From UBA2334 sp964396895 (GTDB lineage: Bacteria; Pseudomonadota; Gammaproteobacteria; Burkholderiales; Burkholderiaceae_C), in assembly GCA_964396895.1 (NCBI GenBank), contig CAYNGJ010000034.1, forward strand, positions 1 to 18,574: a stretch of 18,574 nucleotides of DNA, given 5' to 3'. The position numbers were made by a program, and so were the translations under genes. Positions 6,643 through 12,354 of the stretch are shown one piece after another (the stretch's first letter is position 1; every line of letters begins with the position of its first letter). The notes under the pieces were generated by a model that was not told the origin of the DNA, made no database searches, and saw only the letters and a program-made list of their open reading frames with translations.

Positions 6643-6972
6643 ATGAACGCCATTTCCACCACGGCCTTGTCGGCCCGTTTGGCCACCCACCTGCCGCTGG
6701 TACTGGTGGATGTGCGGCGGGCCGAGGCCCGTCAGGCATCGGGCCGCACCATGGCGGGTGCTGTGTGGCGCGACCCCGCCCTGTGGCTGGACTGGAAAGA
6801 CGAGTTGGCGGTTGACCCAGCAGACATCGTGTTCTTTTGTGTACACGGTCACGAAGTGGGTCAAGCCATGACCGCCGCCCTGTGCGCCATGGGCAAGCGT
6901 GCGCAGTACCTGACGGGTGGCTTTGAGCAGTGGCAGGGCGAGGGCTTGCCTGTGGTGGGGCTGTCAACGTGA
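6643..6972 (+). CDS. Single-domain rhodanese-like protein
   Basis: A 109-residue rhodanese domain, the fold that moves sulfane sulfur through an active-site cysteine persulfide. The site is C66 in the loop CVHGHEVG; the loop has the size of sulfurtransferase rhodaneses, not of the longer Cdc25-like ones. Other hallmarks are LVDVRRAEAR near the N-terminus and YLTGGFEQWQGEGLPV near the end. TAGGAG lies 7 nt before the ATG. It follows chrA on the same strand after 162 bp that include an AT-rich stretch (TAATAT, 6619-6624), so it may have its own promoter. Association with chromate-resistance genes suggests a part in sulfur or redox repair under chromate; that is inference. Confidence 0.85.
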   Translation: MNAISTTALSARLATHLPLVLVDVRRAEARQASGRTMAGAVWRDPALWLDWKDELAVDPADIVFFCVHGHEVGQAMTAALCAMGKRAQYLTGGFEQWQGEGLPVVGLST

Positions 6973-7074
6973 TGCCTCACCGAATGAGTGGCACAGGGCG
7001 CACGATGGTGGTGTCATGTGGAGCAGGCAATCACTGAAGGCAGTGACCGACGCGGTGCGCGTCATCCGCCAGCG

Positions 7075-7608
7075 TCACTGTTTGAGACCAGCAGCGCCTG
7101 TCTTCGGCTTTTTGCAATGGGCAAATGCCCACATGGGGTCTCCCAGTTCAGGCCCCGGGGGCGTGCGGTGTCGGGCGTCGTAGTGGTCGGCGGGGCCCAG
7201 GTTTTCAATGAACAACCAGGCGGGTGGGGTGGGCTGCCCCATCAGCGGCTTCAAGTGTTTGTCAAAAAAGTACACGCCATGGTGTCGCTGGCGGTCGGCC
7301 TCTTCCTGGCCGGGCAGTGGCGTTTGGGTCAGGTAGGTGGCACCGTAGCCGTTGGTGCGGCCCATTTCGAAGTTGAACAGCGTGCCCCGCGTTGGATGGG
7401 TGATGCGGGCCTGTGCGGTGACCTGGGCATGTGGCGAGTGGGCTTGGGTGAACGCCAGCACAAAGCCCTGCCCCCCAGAGTCGTGGAACACTGACTGGTC
7501 CAGCGGGCAGTTGTTGGCGCGGGCAGAGGTCCCACCCCAGAAGCCCAGCGCCGTCAGGCCAGCAAGGGCTGCGAACTTGCGAATACGTGTGTGGCCAGGG
7601 GTGTTCAT
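7075..7608 (-). CDS. Predicted secreted protein of unknown function
   Basis: A 177-residue protein with a clear Sec signal peptide: basic MNTPGHTRIRK, hydrophobic FAALAGLTALGFWGG, and a probable cut after TSARA. The mature part holds two cysteines, one near its start (NNCPLDQ) and one near the end (AFAHCKKP), which could form a disulfide in the periplasm. Aromatic and His-rich strands lie between them (FNFEMGRTNGYGATYLTQ, HHGVYFFDKHLKPLMG, WLFIENLGPADHYDARH). I do not recognise the family. The ATG at 7608 is chosen because it places the signal peptide at the N-terminus; an upstream TTG at 7662 would bury it. There is no good Shine-Dalgarno sequence. It diverges from the YciI-like gene with 94 bp between starts. 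Confidence 0.65.
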   Translation of the reverse strand: MNTPGHTRIRKFAALAGLTALGFWGGTSARANNCPLDQSVFHDSGGQGFVLAFTQAHSPHAQVTAQARITHPTRGTLFNFEMGRTNGYGATYLTQTPLPGQEEADRQRHHGVYFFDKHLKPLMGQPTPPAWLFIENLGPADHYDARHRTPPGPELGDPMWAFAHCKKPKTGAAGLKQ

Positions 7609-7702
7609 GCTCTGTGGCGGCGTGGTGGCGCAGTGGTCAGCTTGGTTGAGGCGGAATGACAATGGGTCACATCATCCCCCCACGCTGAAAGAAAGTTGAC
7701 CC

Positions 7703-7996
7703 ATGCGCTGGATTGCCCTCTTCACCGACACGCCCGACATGCTGGCCATTCGCCAGCAGCGGGGCGACTTGCACTTGGCCTACCTACGCGCCCATACCGA
7801 CGAAATCCTGATTGCAGGCGGTTGCCGGGAATCTCCCGGCGAGCCGTTTGTGGGCGGCCTGTGGGTGATGGAGGTGCCCAGCCGTGAGCGTGCGGTGGCG
7901 CTGATCGAGCAAGACCCCTACTGGGTGCCCGCCCACCGCAGCGTGCGCCTGTTGACGTGGGGCAAGGGCCTGCCTGATCTGGTGGTGACGTTGTAG
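7703..7996 (+). CDS. YciI-like protein
   Basis: A 97-residue protein of the YciI-like family, small ferredoxin-fold dimers related to muconolactone isomerase-type barrels whose activity is mostly unknown. Typical features are the opening strand WIALFTDTPDMLAIRQQRGDLHLAYLRAHTDEILIAGG, the central GEPFVGGLWVMEVPSRERAVALIEQDPYW and the closing VRLLTWGKG. The ATG at 7703 has only a weak GAAAG upstream. It converges on ureC, with 16 bp between the two stops, in the place where urease accessory genes would be expected. No functional link to urease is implied by the protein itself. Confidence 0.82.
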   Translation: MRWIALFTDTPDMLAIRQQRGDLHLAYLRAHTDEILIAGGCRESPGEPFVGGLWVMEVPSRERAVALIEQDPYWVPAHRSVRLLTWGKGLPDLVVTL

Positions 7997-8012
7997 GCTC
8001 CGGTCTGACCCT

Positions 8013-9806
8013 TTAAAACAAAAAATACCGCTGCGCCATGGGCAACACGGTGGCGGGCTCGCAGGTCAGCAGTTCGCCATCGGCCTTGACGCTGTAGCTT
8101 TGCGGGTCAATGTCCATGGCCGGGGTCAGGTCGTTGTGCACCATGTCGGCCTTGCGCACCTGGCGGATGCTGTGCACAGCTGATATTCTCTTTTTAAGAG
8201 CAAACTTTTCTTTTACATCAAGCGCTAGAGCACTTTTTGACACAAAAGTGATGCTGCTTTGTGTCAGGCTGCTGCCAAAGCTGGCAAACATGGGGCGGTA
8301 GTGCACCGGCTGCGGCGTGGGGATGCTGGCGTTGGGGTCGCCCATGGCGGCCAGAGCGATGCTGCCGCCCTTGAGCACCAGCGCGGGCTTCACGCCGAAG
8401 AAGGCGGGTTTCCACACCACCAAGTCGGCCCATTTGCCCACTTCGACCGAGCCAACTTCGTGCGCCATGCCGTGGGTGATGGCGGGGTTGATGGTGTATT
8501 TGGCAATGTAGCGCTTGACGCGCCAGTTGTCGTTGCGCGGGTTGGCTTCCACCTCGCCGCCCGTCAACGCCAAGCGCCCGGCGGCGGGTGCCAGCCAGCC
8601 GCGCTGCTGCTTCATTTTGTCGGCGGTTTGCCAGGTGCGGATGACCACCTCGCCCACGCGGCCCATGGCCTGGCTGTCGCTGCTCATGATGCTGATGGCA
8701 CCCAGGTCGTGCAGGATGTCTTCTGCCGCAATGGTCTCTTTGCGGATGCGGCTCTCGGCAAAGGCCAGGTCTTCGGCAATGGAGGCGTCCAGGTGGTGGC
8801 AGACCATCAGCATGTCCACATGCTCGTCCAGCGTGTTGACGGTGTAGGGGCGGGTGGGGTTGGTGGAGCTGGGCAGCACATAGGGCTCGCCCACCATTTT
8901 GAGGATGTCGGGGGCGTGGCCGCCGCCCGCGCCTTCGGTGTGGAAGGTGTGGATGCAGCGGCCCTTGATGGCGGCCATGGTGTCTTCCACAAAGCCGCTC
9001 TCATTCAGCGTGTCGGTGTGTATGGCCACCTGGGTGTCGGTTTCTTCGGCCACGCTCAGGCAGCAGTCAATGGCGGCTGGGGTGGTGCCCCAGTCTTCGT
9101 GCAATTTGAGGCCAATGGCCCCGGCGTCAATTTGCTCGCGCAGCGCGGCGGGCAGGCTGGCGTTGCCCTTGCCCAGAAACCCCAGGTTCATGGGGAAGGC
9201 GTCGGCGGCGCGCAGCATTTGCTCGATGTGCCAGGGGCCAGGCGTGCAGGTGGTGGCAAAGGTGCCGGTGGCGGGGCCAGTGCCACCACCCGTCATGGTG
9301 GTGATGCCGCTGGTGAGGGCCTCTTCAATCTGCTGCGGGCAAATGAAGTGAATGTGGCTGTCAAACCCGCCTGCGGTGACGATGCTGCCCTCGCAACTGA
9401 TGATTTCAGTGCCCGGCCCAATGACGATGTCCACACCCGGCTGGGTGTCGGGGTTGCCCGCTTTGCCAATGGCGACGATGCGGTGGTCCTTCAGGCCAAT
9501 GTCGGCCTTGACGATGCCCCAGTGGTCGATGATGAGGGCGTTGGTCATGACGGTGTCCACCGCACCCCCGGCCTCGGGGCCGCTGCCCGTGCCGTCTCGC
9601 GTCCTTTGGCTTTGGGCCATACCGTCGCGTATGGTTTTGCCGCCGCCAAACTTCACTTCCTCGCCATAGCCACCGGCTTGGAGTGTGAGGTCGGCCTCCA
9701 CTTCAACGACCAGGCTGGTGTCGGCCAGACGCAGGCGGTCGCCCACGGTGGGGCCGTAAATCTCGGCGTAGGCGCGTTTGGAAATGGTTGCCACAGGCTG
9801 CTCCAT
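8013..9806 (-). CDS. ureC: Urease subunit alpha (catalytic, nickel-binding)
   Basis: The catalytic subunit that hydrolyses urea to ammonia and carbamate at a two-nickel centre in the cytosol. All key elements are present: the His pair in SHIHFICPQQ, the carbamylated Lys in GLKLHEDWG, His ligands in VAIHTDTLNESG and FHTEGAGGGHAPD, the flap His in MLMVCHHLD, and the invariant end GELLTCEPATVLPMAQRYFLF. At 597 residues it is longer than the usual ~570, from extra residues near the N-terminus (LTLQAGGYGEEV, RTRDGTGSGPEAGGAV) and a Gly/Ala-rich stretch (LAPAAGRLALTGGEV). A GTG at 9794 with GGAG 6 nt before it gives the canonical start MATISKRAY; the ATG at 9806 is the longer option. Codons for about residues 515-540 are strikingly AT-rich. 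Confidence 0.97.
   Translation of the reverse strand: MEQPVATISKRAYAEIYGPTVGDRLRLADTSLVVEVEADLTLQAGGYGEEVKFGGGKTIRDGMAQSQRTRDGTGSGPEAGGAVDTVMTNALIIDHWGIVKADIGLKDHRIVAIGKAGNPDTQPGVDIVIGPGTEIISCEGSIVTAGGFDSHIHFICPQQIEEALTSGITTMTGGGTGPATGTFATTCTPGPWHIEQMLRAADAFPMNLGFLGKGNASLPAALREQIDAGAIGLKLHEDWGTTPAAIDCCLSVAEETDTQVAIHTDTLNESGFVEDTMAAIKGRCIHTFHTEGAGGGHAPDILKMVGEPYVLPSSTNPTRPYTVNTLDEHVDMLMVCHHLDASIAEDLAFAESRIRKETIAAEDILHDLGAISIMSSDSQAMGRVGEVVIRTWQTADKMKQQRGWLAPAAGRLALTGGEVEANPRNDNWRVKRYIAKYTINPAITHGMAHEVGSVEVGKWADLVVWKPAFFGVKPALVLKGGSIALAAMGDPNASIPTPQPVHYRPMFASFGSSLTQSSITFVSKSALALDVKEKFALKKRISAVHSIRQVRKADMVHNDLTPAMDIDPQSYSVKADGELLTCEPATVLPMAQRYFLF
8180..8255 (+). repeat. AT-rich patch in ureC resembling the dispersed repeat
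   Basis: A sudden AT-rich stretch inside GC-rich ureC. It contains AGCAAACTTTTCTTTTACAT followed by CAAGCGCTAGAGC (8199-8230). Copy B (17031-17087), read on its minus strand, has AGCAAACTATTGTTTACATT followed by AAAGCGCTGAAGACC. The likeness holds over about 40 bases with two single-base gaps. The encoded protein segment (SALALDVKEKFALKKRISAV) keeps the family length and pattern, so the reading frame is undisturbed. Confidence 0.5.
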
Positions 9807-9807
9807 G

Positions 9808-9872
9808 TGATTTCAATAGCTGACAACGCTTGTCATACATGCGTTGGAGGCCAAAAAAGCTTTAAATATTTT
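9808..9872 (-). repeat. Dispersed AT-rich palindromic repeat, copy A (ureB-ureC gap)
   Basis: Fills nearly all of the 75-bp gap between ureB and ureC. On the plus strand it starts TGATTTCAATAGC and continues with the inverted repeat TGACAA-cgc-TTGTCA (9821-9835), then GCGTTGGAGGCC and an A/T run. It aligns with copy B at 17031-17087 (TGATTTAATAGC ... GCGCTGAAGACC). In the ureABC transcript it could fold into a hairpin just before ureC and affect mRNA stability or relative subunit output; that effect is inferred. Confidence 0.6.
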
Positions 9873-9881
9873 GCGGAATGC

Positions 9882-10187
9882 TCAGAGCGCACCCATCACC
9901 TGGCCTCGAAAGCCAAACACCTGGCGCTCGCCCGCCAGCGGCACCAGCTCCACGGTGCGCTGCTGGCCGGGCTCAAAGCGCACGGCCAGGCCGCTGCCAA
10001 TGTTCAGCCGCAGGCCGTGGGCCGCTGCGCGGTCAAAGCCCAGCGCGGCGTTGGTCTCGGCAAAGTGGTAGTGCGAGCCCACCTGTATGGGCCGGTCGCC
10101 GGTGTTGGTCACCACCAATGTGAGGGTGGGGCGGCCGGGGTTGAGGGTGTGTTCGCCCTCATCGATCATGAGTTCGCCGGGGGTCAT
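9882..10187 (-). CDS. ureB: Urease subunit beta
   Basis: A 101-residue urease beta subunit, a structural part of the (alpha-beta-gamma)3 enzyme. The family pattern is clear: MTPGELMIDEGEHTLNPGRPTLTLVVTNTGDRPIQVGSHYHFAETNAAL, then GLRLNIGSGLAVRFEPGQQRTVELVPLAGERQVFGFRGQVMGAL. The ATG at 10187 is chosen over an upstream codon because the protein then begins as other UreB do, GAAGG lies upstream, and the start overlaps the preceding small gene by ATGA. Separate ureA, ureB and ureC genes are the standard bacterial arrangement. A 75-bp AT-rich repeat separates it from ureC. Confidence 0.96.
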   Translation of the reverse strand: MTPGELMIDEGEHTLNPGRPTLTLVVTNTGDRPIQVGSHYHFAETNAALGFDRAAAHGLRLNIGSGLAVRFEPGQQRTVELVPLAGERQVFGFRGQVMGAL

Positions 10188-10429
10188 GGCCGTCCCTTCC
10201 AGAGCCACACCGCCACCACGGCGGCCGCGCCCAGCAACAGGCCCAGGGTGTCGCTGGCGTGCCAGTGGCTGCCGGTTGGCAGGCCATGGCCGTCGTGCGC
10301 CCAGCTGCTGGAGCTGCGCAGTGCCAGCCAGCCCAATGCAATGCTGGCCACGGCCCGCGCGTGGGAGGACGCTGTGCGCGCCAGGGCTTGGGCGCGGGAC
10401 GGCGCGGTGGGGTGGGGGAAAGTCCGCAT
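10184..10429 (-). CDS. Small His-rich membrane protein of the urease operon
   Basis: An 81-residue protein between ureA and ureB. AGGAG lies 7 nt before the ATG and its stop overlaps ureB (ATGA), so it is a genuine, translationally coupled gene. The N-terminal part is basic with a moderately hydrophobic stretch (AVASIALGWLALRSSSSWA) that looks like a signal peptide ending just before HDGHGLPTGSHWHASD. A C-terminal membrane helix (TLGLLLGAAAVVAVWLW) and a short basic end follow. The mature protein would thus be a tiny membrane-anchored peptide with four His and two Asp exposed outside the cytosol. Similar small proteins occur in urease operons of related betaproteobacteria, to my recollection. 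A role in nickel capture is attractive but unproved. Confidence 0.8.
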   Translation of the reverse strand: MRTFPHPTAPSRAQALARTASSHARAVASIALGWLALRSSSSWAHDGHGLPTGSHWHASDTLGLLLGAAAVVAVWLWKGRP

Positions 10430-10508
10430 GGGTGTCTCCTGCTCGAAAGTGGTCAAAAGGGGGTGGCGGTGTGGGCGGGGCAGGGCGTTGGCGCGCACGG
10501 GCGGCCGT

Positions 10509-10811
10509 TCACACAATGGGTTGGTGCACCGTGACCAGTTTGGTGCCGTCGGGGAAGGTGGCTTCCACCTGGATGTCTGGAATCATGTCGGCCACGCCTT
10601 CCATCACGTCGGCACGCGTCAGCACCTCCCGCCCCGCGCTCATGAGCTGGGCCACGGTTTTGCCGTCGCGCGCACCTTCCAGCACGGCGGCGGTGATCAG
10701 GGCCACGGCCTCGGGGTAGTTCAGCTTCAGGCCACGGGCCTGGCGGCGCTCGGCCAGCAGCGCGGCGGTGAAGATGAGCAGCTTGTCTTTTTCCCGAGGT
10801 GTCAGTTCCAT
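10509..10811 (-). CDS. ureA: Urease subunit gamma
   Basis: A 100-residue urease gamma subunit, complete and typical: MELTPREKDKLLIFTAALLAERR, GLKLNYPEAVALITAAVLEGARDGKTVAQLM, and VMEGVADMIPDIQVEATFPDGTKLVTVHQPIV. It is the first gene of the operon, 79 bp before the small membrane-protein gene. The ribosome site is weak (GAG about 10 nt before the ATG). The first six codons and the leader before them are repeated twice more upstream in tandem, so three near-identical initiation regions precede the coding body and only the last leads into UreA. Normally ureD lies upstream; here the neighbour is a divergent, unrelated gene. Confidence 0.96.
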   Translation of the reverse strand: MELTPREKDKLLIFTAALLAERRQARGLKLNYPEAVALITAAVLEGARDGKTVAQLMSAGREVLTRADVMEGVADMIPDIQVEATFPDGTKLVTVHQPIV

Positions 10812-10836
10812 GTCGTTTCACTCATTGCTTGGTTGT

Positions 10837-10887
10837 TCAGCTCGGGGCAGCCGACGGTGTCGGCAGAGCCCGAGGTGTCAGTTCCAT
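10837..10887 (-). CDS. Upstream mini-ORF 1 of ureA (16 codons)
   Basis: Reads MELTPRALPTPSAAPS then TGA. The first six codons and all leader bases upstream are the same as for ureA, so a ribosome has equal reason to start here. It stops 25 nt before the ureA ATG, a distance allowing reinitiation. Whether it is translated is unknown; it may be only a by-product of the tandem duplication. Confidence 0.45.
   Translation of the reverse strand: MELTPRALPTPSAAPS
10841..10874 (-). promoter_or_regulatory. Hairpin in ureA leader, inner copy
   Basis: On the transcript strand CTCGGGC-tct-GCCGAC-acc-GTCGGC-t-GCCCCGAG can fold into a strong GC stem with a small internal loop. It lies within mini-ORF 1, between the second start codon and the ureA start. 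There is no U-run, so it is not an ordinary terminator; it could slow ribosomes or mask initiation. Confidence 0.5.
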
Positions 10888-10912
10888 GTCGTTTCACTCA
10901 TTGCTTGGTTGT

Positions 10913-10963
10913 TCAGCTCGGGGCAGCCGACGGTGTCGGCAGAGCCCGAGGCGTCAGTTCCAT
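10913..10963 (-). CDS. Upstream mini-ORF 2 of ureA (16 codons)
   Basis: Encodes the same MELTPRALPTPSAAPS as mini-ORF 1. The only base difference, ACG for ACA in codon 4, is silent. It stops 25 nt before the start of mini-ORF 1. It is the first of three successive identical initiation regions in the urease leader. Translation is not proved. Confidence 0.4.
   Translation of the reverse strand: MELTPRALPTPSAAPS
10917..10950 (-). promoter_or_regulatory. Hairpin in ureA leader, outer copy
   Basis: Second, identical copy of the hairpin described at 10841-10874, 76 bp further upstream, inside mini-ORF 2. Two such stems in tandem give the leader a repetitive secondary structure. Confidence 0.5.
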
Positions 10964-10985
10964 GTCGTTTCACTCATTGCTTGGT

Positions 10986-11144
10986 ATTTCTCCCTGCCCT
11001 GAAAGCAAACCGTGTGCCACGCGAAGTGCGCCTTCGGTTGGGTGCGTTGCCCCTTGGCAGGCTGGGCAGCGCGTCGGTGACACCGCCAGGGCCCGCTCGC
11101 TCCCACAATGCGACCCTTTGCCATTGCCACAGGACGGAGACACC
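10986..11144. other. Divergent intergenic region between ureA and the reductase gene
   Basis: Must contain the promoters of both the urease operon (minus) and the reductase gene (plus). I see no strong sigma-70 boxes on either strand and no convincing -24/-12 sigma-54 site. GGGAG near 10990-10994 on the minus strand could serve a short overlapping frame (MSETTWN), not ureA. There is no evidence of a riboswitch. Confidence 0.4.
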
Positions 11145-12320
11145 ATGACCAAACCTTTTGACATTGTTGTGCACGGCGCCACCGGCTTCACTGGCTGCCT
11201 GGTGGTGGAATATTTGCTGCAGCACTACCCCGCAGGCAGCGGCTTGCGCTGGGCCATGGGTGGGCGCAGCGCCGACAAGCTGGCCGCGGTGCGCGACGAG
11301 GTGGGTGCGCCCGCCGACACGCCACTGGTGGTGACCGACAGCGCCGACCCCGCCAGCCTGCAAGCCCTGATGGCCCAGACCCGCCTGGTGCTGACCACCG
11401 TCGGCCCCTACCAGCTCTACGGCAGCGAGTTGGTGGCCGCCTGCGCCGCAGCCGGGGTGGACTATGTGGACCTGTGCGGCGAGCCCGCCTGGATGCGCCA
11501 CATGATCGACGCGCACCACGCCGCCGCCCAGGCCAGCGGCGCGCGCATTGTGTTTTCGTGTGGGTTCGACTCCATTCCGTTCGACCTGGGCGTGCTCAAG
11601 CTGCAAACCGAAATGAAGCAGCAATTCGGCCACCCGGCCAGCCGCGTGCGTGGGCGGGTGCGCAAGATGAAGGGCACTTTCTCGGGTGGCACCGCCGCCA
11701 GCCTCAAGGCCACCATGGCGGCAGCCGCCACCGACCCCGAGGTGCTCAACCTGCTGCGCAACCCGTTTTCGCTCACGCCCGGTTTTGAGGGGCCGCGCCA
11801 ACCCTCGGGCGCCAAGCCCATGGTCGATGAGGTGCTGGGCCTGTGGGTGGCCCCGTTCATCATGGCGGCCATCAACACGCGCAACGTGCACCGCTCCAAC
11901 CTGTTGATGCAGCACGCCTACGGTACTGATTTGGTGTACGACGAAATGCTGGTGACCGGCGCCGGTGACAAGGGCGAGGCCATGGCCCATGCCGTGGCAG
12001 CCGACAAATCGCTGGGCTCTGACAAAGGCCCGAAGCCCGGCGAAGGCCCCTCGCGGGCCGAGCGCGACGCCGGTTTTTACGACGTGCTGTTTGTGGGCGA
12101 GGACGCGCAAGGCCAGCGCCTGCGCGTGGGCGTGACCGGCGACCGCGACCCCGGCTACGGCTCCACCTCCAAAATGATTGCCGAGGCGGCGGTGTGCCTG
12201 CTGCAAGACGCCACCGCCACCCCCGGCGGCATCTGGACGCCCGCCGCCGCCATGGGCCAGCCGCTGATGGCCCGCTTGCAGGCCCACGCGGGCCTCACGT
12301 TTGAGGTCGAGGCGGGCTGA
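11145..12320 (+). CDS. Saccharopine dehydrogenase-like NAD(P)-binding reductase
   Basis: A 391-residue protein of the saccharopine dehydrogenase/trans-acting enoyl reductase group. A Rossmann fold opens the protein (FDIVVHGATGFTGCLVVEYLL, then MGGRSADKLAAV). The family segments VVTDSADPASLQALMAQTRLVLTTVGPYQLYG, AGVDYVDLCGEPAWMR and IVFSCGFDSIPFDLG follow. The C-terminal half includes the KGTFSGGTAASL motif and ends GYGSTSKMIAEAAVCLLQDA...GGIWTPAAAMGQPLMARL. Relatives act on lipid or polyketide-like acyl substrates; the substrate here is unknown. The ATG at 11145 has CGGAGA upstream and yields the canonical start; the frame is open much further upstream only because it runs antisense to urease. 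The permease-kinase gene follows after 34 bp. Confidence 0.88.
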   Translation: MTKPFDIVVHGATGFTGCLVVEYLLQHYPAGSGLRWAMGGRSADKLAAVRDEVGAPADTPLVVTDSADPASLQALMAQTRLVLTTVGPYQLYGSELVAACAAAGVDYVDLCGEPAWMRHMIDAHHAAAQASGARIVFSCGFDSIPFDLGVLKLQTEMKQQFGHPASRVRGRVRKMKGTFSGGTAASLKATMAAAATDPEVLNLLRNPFSLTPGFEGPRQPSGAKPMVDEVLGLWVAPFIMAAINTRNVHRSNLLMQHAYGTDLVYDEMLVTGAGDKGEAMAHAVAADKSLGSDKGPKPGEGPSRAERDAGFYDVLFVGEDAQGQRLRVGVTGDRDPGYGSTSKMIAEAAVCLLQDATATPGGIWTPAAAMGQPLMARLQAHAGLTFEVEAG

Positions 12321-12332
12321 ACAGGGTGCCAC

Positions 12333-12354
12333 GCCACGGTGACGCCGCCGTGGC
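12333..12354 (+). promoter_or_regulatory. Hairpin abutting the start of the permease-kinase gene
   Basis: GCCACGG (12333-12339) and CCGTGGC (12348-12354) form a perfect 7-bp stem with an 8-base loop, ending at the base just before the ATG at 12355. It has no T-run. It occupies the place where a Shine-Dalgarno sequence should be, and none is otherwise visible. It may limit translation of the sensor or stabilise the end of the upstream message. Confidence 0.4.

Larger units (their letters stand above)
10793..10985. repeat. Tandem 76-bp repeat (2.5 copies) covering the ureA start
   Basis: Copies lie at 10793-10868, 10869-10944 and a partial one at 10945-10985. The two complete copies are identical, and the third differs by one base (GAGGTGTCAG versus GAGGCGTCAG). 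Each contains the first six codons of ureA with its start codon and about 20 bp of leader; complete copies add a 35-bp segment able to form a hairpin. The period is not a multiple of three, so the three ATGs are in different frames. Confidence 0.95.

Noticed and set aside
10809..10825. Overlapping mini-frame MSETTWN starting 14 nt before each ureA-type start
   Set aside because: It has no ribosome site in the inner copies and only seven codons; noted but not called as a gene.
10793..10985. CRISPR-like array
   Set aside because: The units are directly adjacent, without unique spacers, and include the ureA coding start; this is a simple tandem duplication.
8259..12320. Plus-strand open frame of over 1350 codons crossing the urease genes into the reductase gene
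   Set aside because: Its first 960 codons run antisense to ureC, ureB and ureA and have no family character. Only the part from 11145 matches a protein family. Long antisense frames are common in GC-rich DNA.
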